Shown piece by piece: positions 23,974 through 34,470 of a stretch of DNA of 64,000 nucleotides. The DNA is taken from assembly GCF_017875645.1 (NCBI RefSeq), contig NZ_JAGGMR010000001.1, positions 2,418,001 through 2,482,000 of the forward strand, read 5' to 3'. The notes under the pieces are model-generated. The model saw only the letters and a list, made by a program, of their open reading frames with translations. It had not been told where the DNA came from and did no database searches. Position 1 is the first letter of the stretch. Each line of letters begins with the position of its first letter. A program made the position numbers and the translations under genes. The stretch comes from Nocardia goodfellowii (GTDB lineage: Bacteria; Actinomycetota; Actinomycetes; Mycobacteriales; Mycobacteriaceae).

Positions 23974-24008
23974 CCCTGTCCTGCTACCCCCTCATCAGCA
24001 GGACAGGG
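23974..24008. terminator. 12-bp perfect hairpin upstream of the duplicated-domain gene
   Basis: CCCTGTCCTGCT (23974-23985) pairs perfectly with 23997-24008 around an 11-nt loop. It lies 125 bp past the CHAP gene and 91 bp before the next gene. A terminator for the CHAP transcript is the simplest reading; a leader structure for the next gene is possible. The 249-bp gap holds no gene that I can support. Confidence 0.5.
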
Positions 24009-24098
24009 ATCCCGTCCTGTGCAGGGCGGCGCAAGGTTCCCGACACCTCGTTCGCGTAGCGTGTCCGGTGTCCGTCTTCAGGTAAGGGTTCCGGAACA

Positions 24099-25229
24099 TT
24101 GCAGCCGATCGCCATCAACGAAGGTTCGACCTGGATCGATTACGCCGAATTCGGCGAGCGTTTCGTCGCGCAGGCGGTGACGCGCGATCGCATCGTGGCC
24201 GCGGTGGCCGGAATGGCCGGGCGCGGGATGAGTATCGGCCCGTACTCGCTGGGCCCCGCGGGTTTGGCCGGGTTCGTCGCCGAGGGCAAAGTGGGCGAGC
24301 CCGTCGTGTCGCGCCAGGATCCGCACGTCATCTACCAGGTCACCGTGCCGCTGTCGCTGGCGGTGAAAGTCTTGCTGGGTGGCCAGAAACTGCGGCTGAC
24401 GGCCGTCGTCGACATCGATCTGGCCCTGCACGCGCGCACCGCCGCCCCGGTGCTCATCGTCATCGACATCCCGCCGGTGACCGCCGGCGATGTCAGTATC
24501 GTGCTGCGCGCCCAGGCCATCGCCGCCTCGTGGGAGTGGCTGCTCGGGCCGCTGGCCGGCGTGGTGCAGAACGAGGTCGCCAAGCGGGTGAACGCGATCC
24601 TGTCCGAACCGCAGGCGCGGCGCGGGCGGGTCTTCGACGTCGAGGCCATCGTCGGCGGCACCAAGTCCCCGCACCGCGACCGGACCGAGTTCGACTGGAT
24701 CGACTACGGCGAATTCGGACATCGCTTCTTCGAACACATCGTGACCCGGGACCGGGTTTTCGAGGTCGTGCGCCGGATGGCGGGTCGGCCGATCGAGGTC
24801 GGACCGCTGCGCACCGGGCCCGGAAAGAAGGCCACGGTGCAGGTGCGGGGCTCGATCCAGGAGCCGGAGCTGACCGAGTGCACGGTCGAGGAAATCTCCT
24901 TCGATCTGTTGCTGCCGGTAAGCCTGGAAATAACCGTCGACGTCTTGAAATCCAACAGATACCGGGCCGATGTACGCATTCCGCTGGTGCTGACCGCCCG
25001 TGCGGCCGACCCGCTGGCGATCGTCATCGATGTCGACCCGCTCGCCGTCGAGGACATTCAGCTGGAGTACAAGGCCGAGGGCATGCGCGCCGCCACCCTC
25101 GGTGCGCTGGCGGGGATCAAGAAACAGGTGGTAGCCCAGGTCGCGGGTGTGGTACGTAAAGAATTGGCGGACGCTTCGGGCCGCACCATCGATGTCGCGG
25201 GGCGCATCGGGGGCATGACCACCCGCTAG
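24099..25229 (+). CDS. Unknown protein built of two tandem copies of one domain
   Basis: 376 residues, family not recognised. Copy one starts WIDYAEFGERFVAQAVTRDR at residue 12 and copy two starts WIDYGEFGHRFFEHIVTRDR near residue 203. Each continues with GMAGR/RMAGR, IGP/VGP, a beta-rich stretch (VPLSLAVKV / LPVSLEITV), ARTAAPVLIVIDIPPV / ARAADPLAIVIDVDPL, and a C-terminal helix. The alternating hydrophobic strands suggest a lipid-binding-type sandwich, which is only a guess. No signal peptide. The start appears to be TTG at 24099, in a stretch with no better codon. Confidence 0.7.
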   Translation: MQPIAINEGSTWIDYAEFGERFVAQAVTRDRIVAAVAGMAGRGMSIGPYSLGPAGLAGFVAEGKVGEPVVSRQDPHVIYQVTVPLSLAVKVLLGGQKLRLTAVVDIDLALHARTAAPVLIVIDIPPVTAGDVSIVLRAQAIAASWEWLLGPLAGVVQNEVAKRVNAILSEPQARRGRVFDVEAIVGGTKSPHRDRTEFDWIDYGEFGHRFFEHIVTRDRVFEVVRRMAGRPIEVGPLRTGPGKKATVQVRGSIQEPELTECTVEEISFDLLLPVSLEITVDVLKSNRYRADVRIPLVLTARAADPLAIVIDVDPLAVEDIQLEYKAEGMRAATLGALAGIKKQVVAQVAGVVRKELADASGRTIDVAGRIGGMTTR

Positions 25230-25381
25230 TTACCGGTGGGACTCATGTGGTGAGTGTGTCCGATGAGCCTGGCGGTTCCCCTGTGAATGTGGTGAAATAA
25301 GTACACGTTCGAGGCTCCCGGCGCGCGGCTGCAGGAATGTAGCCACCTTGGGGAAGGTGCGCCGGGCACGCTGCCCATAAA

Positions 25382-25406
25382 GGTGCGCGATTTCGGCCCG
25401 CGCACC
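25382..25406 (+). promoter_or_regulatory. Leader hairpin before the DUF1906 gene
   Basis: GGTGCGCG (25382-25389) and CGCGCACC (25399-25406) can pair across 9 nt, 14 bp before the AAGGAG of the DUF1906 gene. A short direct repeat, AAGGTGCGC, occurs at about 25355 and again at the hairpin. It may shape the 5' leader or be an operator; nothing more can be said. Confidence 0.3.
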
Positions 25407-25433
25407 CCTGCGGTTTGCGAAGGAGTCTGCGTA

Positions 25434-26129
25434 ATGGATTTATCCCGGCGTTCCCTTTTCACCTGTGCCGCCGCCGTGGCCGCGGTGGGTTTGGCCGCAC
25501 CGCGAGTCTCCGCCGAACCGCTCGGCACCCTGCTCGATTACGCGGGCGGCGTGCCGTCGGCTGAGGCGATCATGCAGGCCGGGCATCTCGGTGCCATCCG
25601 ATACGTGTCCGATCGCCGCCCCGGCGCGGAATGGATGGCGGGCAAACCTCTGCTCGCCGGTGAAGCCGAGGCGTTGCGCGCCGCGGGCCTGCAAGTCGTC
25701 TCCTGCTACCAATTCGGCAAGGGGCCCACCGCGGACTGGCGCGGCGGGTTCGAAGCGGGTCAGCGGCATGCCGAGCGTGGTTTGCAACTGCACCTAGAGG
25801 CTGGCGGTCCGCCTGATCGAGCGATCTACGCCTCCATCGACGACAATCCCAGCGCCGAGGACTTCGACGCCATGATCCGGCCGTACCTGGAAGGCTGGGA
25901 ATCGGTCATCGGTCACCAGAACACCGGCGTCTACGCCAACGCTCCCACCATCGACTGGGCCCTCGCCGCCGGTCTCGGTTCCTATTTCTGGCAGCACAAT
26001 TGGGGCACCCCGGCGGGTTATGTGCATCCCGCCGCGCACCTGCACCAGTTCGAAATCGATAAACGGGTGGTCGACGGCATCGGCGTCGACCTCAACCACA
26101 TCCTGGCCGAGTCCTACGGGCAGTGGTGA
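25434..26129 (+). CDS. Tat-exported DUF1906 (glycoside-hydrolase-like) protein
   Basis: 231 residues. SRRSLFTCAAAVAAVGLAAP is a twin-arginine signal with a cut near VSAEP. The body is the DUF1906 barrel: LLDYAGGVPSAEAI at the start, IRYVSD, VVSCYQFG, YASIDDNPSAEDFDAM with acidic residues in the active-site position, and a final WQHNWG ... DLNHIL. Rv2525c of M. tuberculosis is the known relative, linked to cell-envelope properties. The ATG at 25434 follows AAGGAG; the longer frame is not used. Confidence 0.87.
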   Translation: MDLSRRSLFTCAAAVAAVGLAAPRVSAEPLGTLLDYAGGVPSAEAIMQAGHLGAIRYVSDRRPGAEWMAGKPLLAGEAEALRAAGLQVVSCYQFGKGPTADWRGGFEAGQRHAERGLQLHLEAGGPPDRAIYASIDDNPSAEDFDAMIRPYLEGWESVIGHQNTGVYANAPTIDWALAAGLGSYFWQHNWGTPAGYVHPAAHLHQFEIDKRVVDGIGVDLNHILAESYGQW

Positions 26130-26279
26130 ACGAGGCGGAATGCTGGAAAGGACTGGTCGGCCAGCTCGGCGGCCGCCTGCGATTCGGTCCGGCAGTGATG
26201 CGTGCTCACTCCGTCGAAAACCACGCTGGGAAAGAGCTTTTCGCCAGGGGTTTCACCCGGTGCGCGGAGCGCAACCGCA

Positions 26280-26636
26280 CTAGGTCTGGCTGTGGCTCAG
26301 CGGGGCGACGCGCAGGTCCGGTTCGTCGGGGACCACGCGCAGGTTCGGGCGGGAGTCCGGCGCTCGGTGATCACCGCGCCAGGAGAACAGCGACCAGCGG
26401 GACAAGCCGGAGAAGGCGGAACCGAGGCTGGTGAAGGAGAACGACGAGATCGCCGAGCCGAACGATCCCACCGAACCGATGGACAGCACCGAGCCGACCG
26501 AGCCGATGGACAGGATCGAGTAGGCGGACCCGATGGAGAGGATGGAGCCCTCGGACCGGATGGACAGGATCGACCGATGCGATCGCCTGCTCCGGATCGA
26601 GTGGCCGGGGCGCAGTAGTTCGTCGACAGTCGCCAT
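26280..26636 (-). CDS. Ser-x-x triplet-repeat protein, unknown function
   Basis: 118 residues. After MATVDELLRPGH, every third residue is serine from Ser13 to Ser85 without a break: 25 consecutive Ser-x-x triplets. Within it the nonapeptide SILSIGSxx is repeated about four times (residues 22-57). The other positions are mostly Ile, Leu, Val, Gly, Ala and Phe. The tail from residue 88 is ordinary and Arg/Pro-rich. No signal peptide is visible. The strict three-residue period suggests a narrow solenoid or a self-assembling strand; that is inference. The ATG has no strong ribosome-binding site. Confidence 0.65.
   Translation of the reverse strand: MATVDELLRPGHSIRSRRSHRSILSIRSEGSILSIGSAYSILSIGSVGSVLSIGSVGSFGSAISSFSFTSLGSAFSGLSRWSLFSWRGDHRAPDSRPNLRVVPDEPDLRVAPLSHSQT
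26466..26573. repeat. 27-bp in-frame repeats of the Ser-triplet gene
   Basis: Four units of 27 bp, each encoding SILSIGSxx-like nonapeptides, sit inside the array of Ser-x-x codons. On the plus strand they read as GGACAGGAT / GGAGAGGAT blocks spaced 27 bp apart. Third-base variation among the copies shows that the protein pattern, not only the DNA, has been kept. Confidence 0.7.
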
Positions 26637-26694
26637 GACTCGGGTCTACCACAGTGCGGCGGGATCTTCGGGGTATCGACGGATGCGGAGACGA

Positions 26695-26728
26695 CGAAGC
26701 CCGGCGATCCGCGGACCGCCGGGCTTCG
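26695..26728. terminator. 12-bp hairpin terminator
   Basis: CGAAGCCCGGCG (26695-26706) pairs with 26717-26728 around a 10-nt loop. It lies 8 bp past the stop of the Rv1157c-like gene on the minus strand and should end that transcript before the Ser-triplet gene. Confidence 0.7.
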
Positions 26729-26736
26729 GGCAAATA

Positions 26737-27525
26737 TCAGGCGACGTGGAAGAAGCCCAGCATCGGCAGGAACGAGCAGGTGCGCGGCTCCGCGTCGGCG
26801 GCCTGGGTGGTCAGCGAACCGCCCACCACGGCGACGACGCGGCCGGAACCGGTGTCGGCGATGGCCGAGAGGGTGGCCGGGCCTTCCGGGTTGATCTTGG
26901 CGTCGTCGGTGAGGTTCTGCACGCCGGACTTGCCGGTGTTCAGGTTGATCCACTGCACCGTCATCGGCGGGTTCTGCACGGCGGTCGGCGCTTTGGTGCC
27001 GAGCGCGGTGAACACGAAACCGGTCTGGCCGGCCTTGGGTCCGGGCGGCGGCAGCTGGGCCGGGCCGGGCACCGCGAGCGCGGTACCGACCGAGTCGGCG
27101 GAGGAGCTGATGCAGCCCTTGCCGATGCTCGGGTACAGGAACTGGGCGATCACCGGGCCGTCCTGCGGGAGGGTCGGGCCACCGCCGCCGCTACCGTCCA
27201 GGAAAGTAATGATGCGTTCCAGGGTGGCCTTGATCTGCGGGGGCAGATTCAGGGTGGCCAGCAGGGCGCGGGCCTGCGCCAGGATGGCGGCCTGCGGGCC
27301 GCCCTGGGCAATGTCTTTGGCTGGGCCGGTGATCGAACCGACGATGGCCGGAGTCAGCGCGGCGAGCGCATCCACCGGAACGCCCTCGGGCACGATGGGG
27401 ATGTCGTTCGAAACCGCGGTGGACGCGGGCGCCGGGGCCGCAATAGCGGTGGGCGCAGCGAGTGAAGCACTCGCGGCCAGGGCGAGAGCGGTCAATGCGA
27501 TCCGCGATCCTCGGTTGCGAAGCAC
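26737..27525 (-). CDS. Secreted Ala/Pro-rich protein, Rv1157c-like
   Basis: About 262 residues with a Sec signal peptide (RIALTALALAASASLAAPTAIAAP). The mature protein is Pro/Gly/Ala-rich, with Cys residues in GKGCISSS and EPRTCSFLP that may pair. It resembles the conserved exported protein next to pimE in mycobacteria, and the gene order agrees. Function unknown. GTG at 27525 is favoured because AAGGTAAGGACGG precedes it; the ATG at 27555 would add ten residues without a ribosome-binding site. Confidence 0.78.
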   Translation of the reverse strand: MLRNRGSRIALTALALAASASLAAPTAIAAPAPASTAVSNDIPIVPEGVPVDALAALTPAIVGSITGPAKDIAQGGPQAAILAQARALLATLNLPPQIKATLERIITFLDGSGGGGPTLPQDGPVIAQFLYPSIGKGCISSSADSVGTALAVPGPAQLPPPGPKAGQTGFVFTALGTKAPTAVQNPPMTVQWINLNTGKSGVQNLTDDAKINPEGPATLSAIADTGSGRVVAVVGGSLTTQAADAEPRTCSFLPMLGFFHVA

Positions 27526-27909
27526 TGGTCTAGCCGTCCTTACCTTCGGGTACATCTGGAGCGACGGGGTGAAAACCCATCGTTTCGGGGTCACTCTAGG
27601 GACAAGGTCACCGAGTTGTACAGCTGCGGTGTCCGAGTGGTGCGCGTTGGACGAACAGTGTGATCAGAACCTAGCGCTATCTGGTGTTACTGGAGTGATG
27701 TGTGATGCAGATGTTATCAGCAATTACGGGGGCCGAGGATATAGGCCGGGCATCACTATAGGGCCCTGATGAGTGGTCCTACCGGGGCGTCCTGCCTTGT
27801 GGGCCTACGCGCTGCGGTTAATGTAGTCGGAGTTTTCAGACCCTGCCGCCGAACGCCCCGAACATCCCGCGGGAGCAACACAGCCCGCACCGAATCGAAA
27901 GCCTGCGAA
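27526..27909. promoter_or_regulatory. Divergent intergenic region between the secreted protein and pimE
   Basis: About 380 bp without a supported gene. The frame of pimE is open from ATG 27769, but about 40 percent of third codon positions there are A or T, far more than in the gene body, so it looks untranslated. Two TATAGG hexamers (27740-27745 and 27757-27762) are candidate -10 boxes for pimE. If ATG 27769 were used, the second would give a leaderless mRNA. Confidence 0.4.
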
Positions 27910-29160
27910 GTGATCCCAGAGAGCGAGCGTCCGGCCGCCGCCACCCGCCTGCGCTGGGCGGTATCGGCGCTCGTGCTGTCCGTACTGGCGCGCCTGCTGT
28001 GGATGTTGCTGTCGGAGAACGGGATGAACCTCGTCGACTTGCACGTCTACGTCGACGGCTCGGCCTCGCTGCTCACCGACAAGCTCTACGACTACACCTA
28101 CTCGGAGAAGACGCCGGACTTTCCGCTGCCGTTCACCTACCCGCCGTTCGCGGCGCTGGTGTTCTACCCGCTGCACTTCCTGCCGTTCAAGGTGATCGCG
28201 ATCGGCTGGCTGCTGGCCACGGTGGCGGCGCTCTACGGCATCGTGCGAATCAGCCTGGAGTTGCTGCTGGGTAAAGAGCGGATGCGCGAAACGGGTTGGC
28301 AGGCAGCGGCTGTCGGCTGGACCGCGGTGGGCGTGTGGCTGGAGCCGGTGCGCACCACCATCGACTACGGGCAGGTGAACGTCTTCCTCGTGCTGGGCGC
28401 CATGCTCGCGGCCCGCAGCTCGCGCTGGTGGGTTTCGGGCGGGCTGGTCGGCATCATCGCGGGCATCAAACTGACGCCGGCGATCACCGGCCTGTATCTG
28501 GTGGCGCGGCGGCGCTGGGGCGCGGCGGTGTGGTCGGCGGTCGTCTTCGGCATGACCGTCGGCATCAGCTTCCTGATCAACCGCCATGAGGCCGAACGCT
28601 ATTTCGGCACGCTGCTCGGCGACGCCGACCGGATCGGCCCGGTCGGTTCGGTGTGGAACCAGTCGATGCGCGGGGCGCTGAGCCGCATCGTCGGCTACGA
28701 CGTGCAGACCGGACCGTGGTATCTGGCCGGCGTGCTGGTCATCGCGGCGCTCGGATTCTGCGCCTGGCGCACCCTGGGTCCCGACGACCGGCTGGGCACG
28801 CTGATCATCGTCCAGCTGTTCGGACTGATGATCTCGCCCATCTCCTGGTCCCATCACTTCGTGTGGTTGCTGCCGACCGTGTTGTGGCTGGTACACGGTC
28901 CGCTGCGGCGGGCGCCGGGCGCGCGGATCCTGGCCGGATTCTGGTTGCTCACCATGCTGGTCGGCGTGCCGTGGGTGCTGTCGTTCGCGCAGCCCTCGAT
29001 CTGGGACGTGTCCCGTCCGGGCTGGCTGGCCTGGCTGGGCGCGGTCGACCTGTTCGGGGTGCTGGTGATGTTCGTCTGGGTGATTTGGGTCAGTCGGTCG
29101 AATCCGACTGCGCGGCCAGTCGATCGATTTCCCGAGCCAGCGCGATATCCAGGGCGGTGA
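27910..29160 (+). CDS. pimE: PimE-like polyprenol-phosphate mannosyltransferase (GT87)
   Basis: About 416 residues and ten or more membrane spans. The first outside loop holds DLHVYVDG, the position of the catalytic Asp in these GT-C enzymes, and then FTYPPFAALVFYPL, a conserved loop. Others are IDYGQVNVFLV, AGIKLTPAI, WNQSMRG and SPISWSHHFVWL, all typical of GT87. PimE adds an alpha-1,2-mannose to phosphatidylinositol tetramannoside on the outer face of the inner membrane. GTG 27910 is chosen because the codon pattern changes there. The 3' end overlaps the convergent pterin dehydratase gene by 71 bp. lpqW nearby fits. Confidence 0.88.
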   Translation: MIPESERPAAATRLRWAVSALVLSVLARLLWMLLSENGMNLVDLHVYVDGSASLLTDKLYDYTYSEKTPDFPLPFTYPPFAALVFYPLHFLPFKVIAIGWLLATVAALYGIVRISLELLLGKERMRETGWQAAAVGWTAVGVWLEPVRTTIDYGQVNVFLVLGAMLAARSSRWWVSGGLVGIIAGIKLTPAITGLYLVARRRWGAAVWSAVVFGMTVGISFLINRHEAERYFGTLLGDADRIGPVGSVWNQSMRGALSRIVGYDVQTGPWYLAGVLVIAALGFCAWRTLGPDDRLGTLIIVQLFGLMISPISWSHHFVWLLPTVLWLVHGPLRRAPGARILAGFWLLTMLVGVPWVLSFAQPSIWDVSRPGWLAWLGAVDLFGVLVMFVWVIWVSRSNPTARPVDRFPEPARYPGR

Positions 29161-29395
29161 GGCCGCCCGCGTCGTGGGTGGACAGCGCGAAGGTGAGTTT
29201 GCGCCAGCGGATATCGATATCGGGGTGATGATTCATCGTCTCGGCGATGTCGGCGACTTGGCGAACCAGCTCGATGCCGGCCAGGAACGCGGGGGCCTGG
29301 ACGGTGCGGGTGATGGTGTCGCCGGAGCGGGTCCAGCCGGTGAGGCCGGCGAGCGCTTCGGTGAGTTCCGCGTCGGAAAGCAGTGGGGTGCTCAT
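29090..29395 (-). CDS. 4a-hydroxytetrahydrobiopterin dehydratase-like protein
   Basis: 101 residues, the family length. The active-site motif MNHHPDIDIRWRKLTF matches the [E/N]HHP-D..w..v pattern of PCD/DCoH, followed by LSTHDAGGLTALDIALA. In animals and some bacteria it recycles pterin cofactor. Here no aromatic amino-acid hydroxylase is nearby, so another role is possible. The same gene follows pimE in M. tuberculosis (Rv1159A). It is convergent with pimE, overlapping its last 71 bp. Confidence 0.9.
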   Translation of the reverse strand: MSTPLLSDAELTEALAGLTGWTRSGDTITRTVQAPAFLAGIELVRQVADIAETMNHHPDIDIRWRKLTFALSTHDAGGLTALDIALAREIDRLAAQSDSTD

Positions 29396-29416
29396 GCCCC
29401 GGTTCTACCCAATTCG

Positions 29417-29605
29417 CTACGCGGCGCGCGCCAATTTCAAGGCTTTCTTGAGGTCTTTGCCACAGCAACCCGCGGCTTCGGCCTTCTTCATCCGCATGAT
29501 GACAACAGGGCATTTGATGCAGCGCGTCTTCTTACGGCAGCATTTCTTCTTCGGTTTCAGCTTGGAAACCTTCTTGGCTTTCACCTTGCCCACGTTGGTT
29601 AGCAT
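29417..29605 (-). CDS. Small Lys- and Cys-rich protein
   Basis: 62 residues, strongly basic. Cys at 22, 23, 29, 32, 47 and 48 gives a CC-x5-C-x2-C ... CC pattern, with RCIKCPVVIMRM in the middle. The N-terminal KVKAKKVSKLKPKKK is a likely nucleic-acid-binding tail. A zinc- or iron-binding mini-domain on RNA or DNA is inferred. I recall similar small RCxxCPVV proteins in actinobacteria but no function. It lies 21 bp upstream of the pterin dehydratase gene on the same strand and divergent from typA. Confidence 0.72.
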   Translation of the reverse strand: MLTNVGKVKAKKVSKLKPKKKCCRKKTRCIKCPVVIMRMKKAEAAGCCGKDLKKALKLARAA

Positions 29606-29739
29606 ACCCTAAGTGAGGGAGCGGACGCGGAGGGGACACGTGATTGCCGGTAAGGTAGCACCTGGCCGCGAGCCCCGGTGAGATTTCTTCGCTCCGTGTG
29701 AGGGCCGGCCGACCTACACCAACAGCAGGAGGATTCAGC

Positions 29740-31638
<1,899 letters not shown>

Positions 31639-31693
31639 TGCTGAGGCCCGGCGCGGCAACGGGTTCCACACGTCGTCTAGTAAGGTGCGGCGT

Positions 31694-33469
31694 GTGAGCC
31701 CGGGGGCAAAACGACGCGCTACGATGCGCGCGATGGCGATGCTGGTGGCTGCCTCGGTGACGGTGCTCACCGGATGTACCGCGAACCCGCCGCCGCCCAT
31801 CGAGAGCACCGACAGCCCCAAGACCACGCCCGCCAAGCCGGGCAAGAACACCGTCGTGGTGGCCATCGACGACATCGGGATCGGGTTCAACCCGCACCTG
31901 CGGTCGGATCAGTCGCCGGCCACGGCCGCGGTGAGTTCGATGGTGCTGCCGAGCCCGTTCCGTCCGGTGCCCAGCACCACCGCGCCGGGCGTGACCGACT
32001 GGGTGGCCGATACGGCCCTGGTCACGTCGGCCGAGGTCACCGCGCAGGAGCCGTTCACCATCACCTACGCGCTGCGCAATCAGGCGAACTGGTCCGACGG
32101 CGCACCCATCGCCGCCGAGGACTTCCGGTTCCTGTGGCAGCAGATGATCACCCAGCCCGGCGTGGTGGATCCCGCGGGCTACCGGTTGATCTCGGATGTC
32201 GACTCCTCCGACGGCGGCAAGACCGTCAAGGTGACGATGACCCAGGCCTATCCCGCGTGGCGGGAACTGTTCGCGAATCTGCTGCCCTCGCATCTGCTCA
32301 AGGACTCGCCGGGCGGTTTCACCAATGGCCTGGTGGAGCGAATTCAAGTGTCGGGCGGCAACTTCCGCATCAAGTCGGTGGATCGTGGCCGCGACGAGAT
32401 CCTGCTCGAGCGCAACGACCGCTACTGGGGCACACCGGCGGCGCCGGATCAGATCCTGTTGCGCCGCGGCGGAACTCCCGCGCAGCTGGCCGATTCCCTG
32501 CGTACCGGGGACGCGCAGATGACCCTGGTGCACGGCGGGGTCGCGACGCAGGCGCAGCTGGCGGCGATCCCGTCGGTGCGGACCGCGATCATGGCGCAGT
32601 CGCGGCAACTGCAACTCGTGCTGAACGCGCGGGGCGTCGGTGATCTGAGCGACAACCGGGTCCGCCGTGCGGTTTTCGCGCTCCTCGATCCCGCGTTGCT
32701 GGCCACGGTCGGCGCGCAGACCGGCGGCTGGGTGGATCCGGTGCGAGCGCAGATCCTGAGCCCGTCCGATCCCGGTTATGCCCCGACCGCGCCGCCGCGG
32801 CTTTCCGCGGACGAGGCGTTCGGGCTGCTCGGCGAGGCCGGATTCACGCGGGCGGCGGAATCACCGGTCGCGTCCTCGCCGTCCGCGCCCGCGCCGCAGC
32901 CCCGGCAGCTCACCAAGAACGGTAAGGCCCTGGCCATTCGGATCGGGGCGGTGACCGGGGACGCGACCACGCTCGCGGTCGCCAATACCGCCGCCGACCA
33001 ATTGCGCAGCGCCGGCATCGATGCCACCGTGCGCAGCCTCGCCGCGGACGCGCTCTACGGCAAGGAACTGGTCGAGGGCGGCGTGGATGCGATCGTCGGC
33101 TGGGCGGTGGCCGGATCCGATCCGGCGACGGTGCTCGCCTCCCGCTACGGTTGCCTGCCGGTGCCGGACGCGACCGCCGACAGCACAGCGTCTCAAACGT
33201 TCGAGGCGATGCGCCGCGCGCCGAGCAATCTGTCCGGGGTGTGCGATGCCGCCCTGCAACCCGCCATCGATGCGGCGTTGCGCGGTATCGACGTGCCCCA
33301 GGCGCTCACCGAAGCCGAACCGGCGCTGTGGAACTTGTCCACCGTGCTGCCGATCGTGCAGGACAACGTGGTCGCCGCCGCGGGCCCGCGTGTCGACGGC
33401 GCGTCGCTGAGCGGAGCCATTCAGGTCGGTGTCTTCGGTGACGCGGCGATGTGGCGGAGAATTCCGTGA
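31694..33469 (+). CDS. lpqW: LpqW-like lipoprotein (solute-binding protein family 5)
   Basis: 591 residues. The signal peptide ends in a lipobox LTGC with Cys at residue 28, followed by a Pro/Thr-rich linker. The body has the family 5 order: [59 protein letters not shown]. In M. tuberculosis LpqW does not import peptides but steers mannoside synthesis between PIMs and lipomannan, and pimE lies 2.5 kb away. Start GTG 31694 or ATG 31724. MshB follows 13 bp later. Confidence 0.88.
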   Translation: MSPGAKRRATMRAMAMLVAASVTVLTGCTANPPPPIESTDSPKTTPAKPGKNTVVVAIDDIGIGFNPHLRSDQSPATAAVSSMVLPSPFRPVPSTTAPGVTDWVADTALVTSAEVTAQEPFTITYALRNQANWSDGAPIAAEDFRFLWQQMITQPGVVDPAGYRLISDVDSSDGGKTVKVTMTQAYPAWRELFANLLPSHLLKDSPGGFTNGLVERIQVSGGNFRIKSVDRGRDEILLERNDRYWGTPAAPDQILLRRGGTPAQLADSLRTGDAQMTLVHGGVATQAQLAAIPSVRTAIMAQSRQLQLVLNARGVGDLSDNRVRRAVFALLDPALLATVGAQTGGWVDPVRAQILSPSDPGYAPTAPPRLSADEAFGLLGEAGFTRAAESPVASSPSAPAPQPRQLTKNGKALAIRIGAVTGDATTLAVANTAADQLRSAGIDATVRSLAADALYGKELVEGGVDAIVGWAVAGSDPATVLASRYGCLPVPDATADSTASQTFEAMRRAPSNLSGVCDAALQPAIDAALRGIDVPQALTEAEPALWNLSTVLPIVQDNVVAAAGPRVDGASLSGAIQVGVFGDAAMWRRIP

Positions 33470-33482
33470 CCGAGGCGCAGTC

Positions 33483-34379
33483 GTGACGGGTGGTTTGTTG
33501 CTGGTGCACGCGCATCCGGACGACGAATCCATCACCACCGGTGGCACTATCGCGCACTACCGCCGCCGCGGCGTGCCGGTGACCGTGGTGACCTGCACCC
33601 TGGGTGAGGAGGGTGAGGTGATCGGGGACGAGTGGGCGCTGCTCGGCGTCGACCACGCCGATCAACTCGGTGGCTACCGGATCGGCGAATTGTCCAGGGC
33701 CCTTGCCGCTTTGGACGCGGGCGCGCCCCGCTTCCTCGGTGGCGCCGGGCGCTGGCGGGATTCCGGGATGGCGGGCACGCCGTCGGCCGAGAACCCCAGG
33801 GCTTTCGTCAATTCCGGTCCGGCCGCGGTGGACGCGCTGACCGAGATCGTGCTGGAGCTGCGTCCCGACGTGGTCGTCGGCTACGACCCGAAGGGTGGCT
33901 ACGGGCACCCGGATCATATTCGGGCACATGAGATCACCACCGCCGCTGTGCATGCCGCGGCCGAAAAGGGCTGGGACACACCGAAGTTCTATTGGACGGT
34001 GACCGACGCCGACATCCTTCGCCTGCATACCACCGCGCTGGCCCGGCGCACCGTCGAAGGACTGCCCGGTGCGCTGCCGCCCGGGTGGCGGCTGCCCGCG
34101 GCCGATGAGCTCGCCTGCGTGCCGAGCCGGACCGTCACCGCGACCGTCGACGTCTCCGATGTGCTGGCCGCGAAACGGGCCGCGTTGCGCGCGCACGCGA
34201 CTCAGGTCACCGTCGCCCCGTCGGGTCGCGAATTCGCGCTCTCGAACAACATCGCTCAGCCCGTCCTGCCCGAGGAGCACTACGTGCTCGTGCGCGGTGA
34301 ACGCGGCCCGATCGGCGCCGACGGTCGCGAGCACGACCTGTTTGCCGGTATTGCCCGATTCGGAGACATCCGCCGGTAG
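33483..34379 (+). CDS. mshB: GlcNAc-Ins deacetylase, mycothiol biosynthesis
   Basis: 298 residues. HAHPDDE at 9-15 supplies the zinc ligands and catalytic Asp, and [11 protein letters not shown] near 140 adds the third ligand and conserved His. [26 protein letters not shown] is the LmbE-like core. MshB removes acetate from GlcNAc-inositol in the cytoplasm, the second committed step to mycothiol. Start GTG 33483, 13 bp after lpqW. Longer open frame upstream not used. The length is close to mycobacterial MshB (about 303). Confidence 0.94.
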   Translation: MTGGLLLVHAHPDDESITTGGTIAHYRRRGVPVTVVTCTLGEEGEVIGDEWALLGVDHADQLGGYRIGELSRALAALDAGAPRFLGGAGRWRDSGMAGTPSAENPRAFVNSGPAAVDALTEIVLELRPDVVVGYDPKGGYGHPDHIRAHEITTAAVHAAAEKGWDTPKFYWTVTDADILRLHTTALARRTVEGLPGALPPGWRLPAADELACVPSRTVTATVDVSDVLAAKRAALRAHATQVTVAPSGREFALSNNIAQPVLPEEHYVLVRGERGPIGADGREHDLFAGIARFGDIRR

Positions 34380-34470
34380 ATGCCGGTAACTGGGCGTCTG
34401 CTGAGTTACTGTGAGCACCGGGTAGGGTTCGTTCGTTCACAGACGTTCGACGCGGAGGAATGCACGTTTC

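Noticed and set aside
26123..26434. 103-codon plus-strand frame after the DUF1906 gene
   Set aside because: Arg/Gly-rich with no motif; overlaps the Ser-triplet gene antisense. The bases from 26130 to 26279 hold no supported gene.
27769..27909. Upstream part of the pimE frame as coding
   Set aside because: About 40 percent of third positions are A or T, and the peptide is Arg/Cys-rich, unlike the body of the gene. A leaderless start at 27769 cannot be fully excluded.
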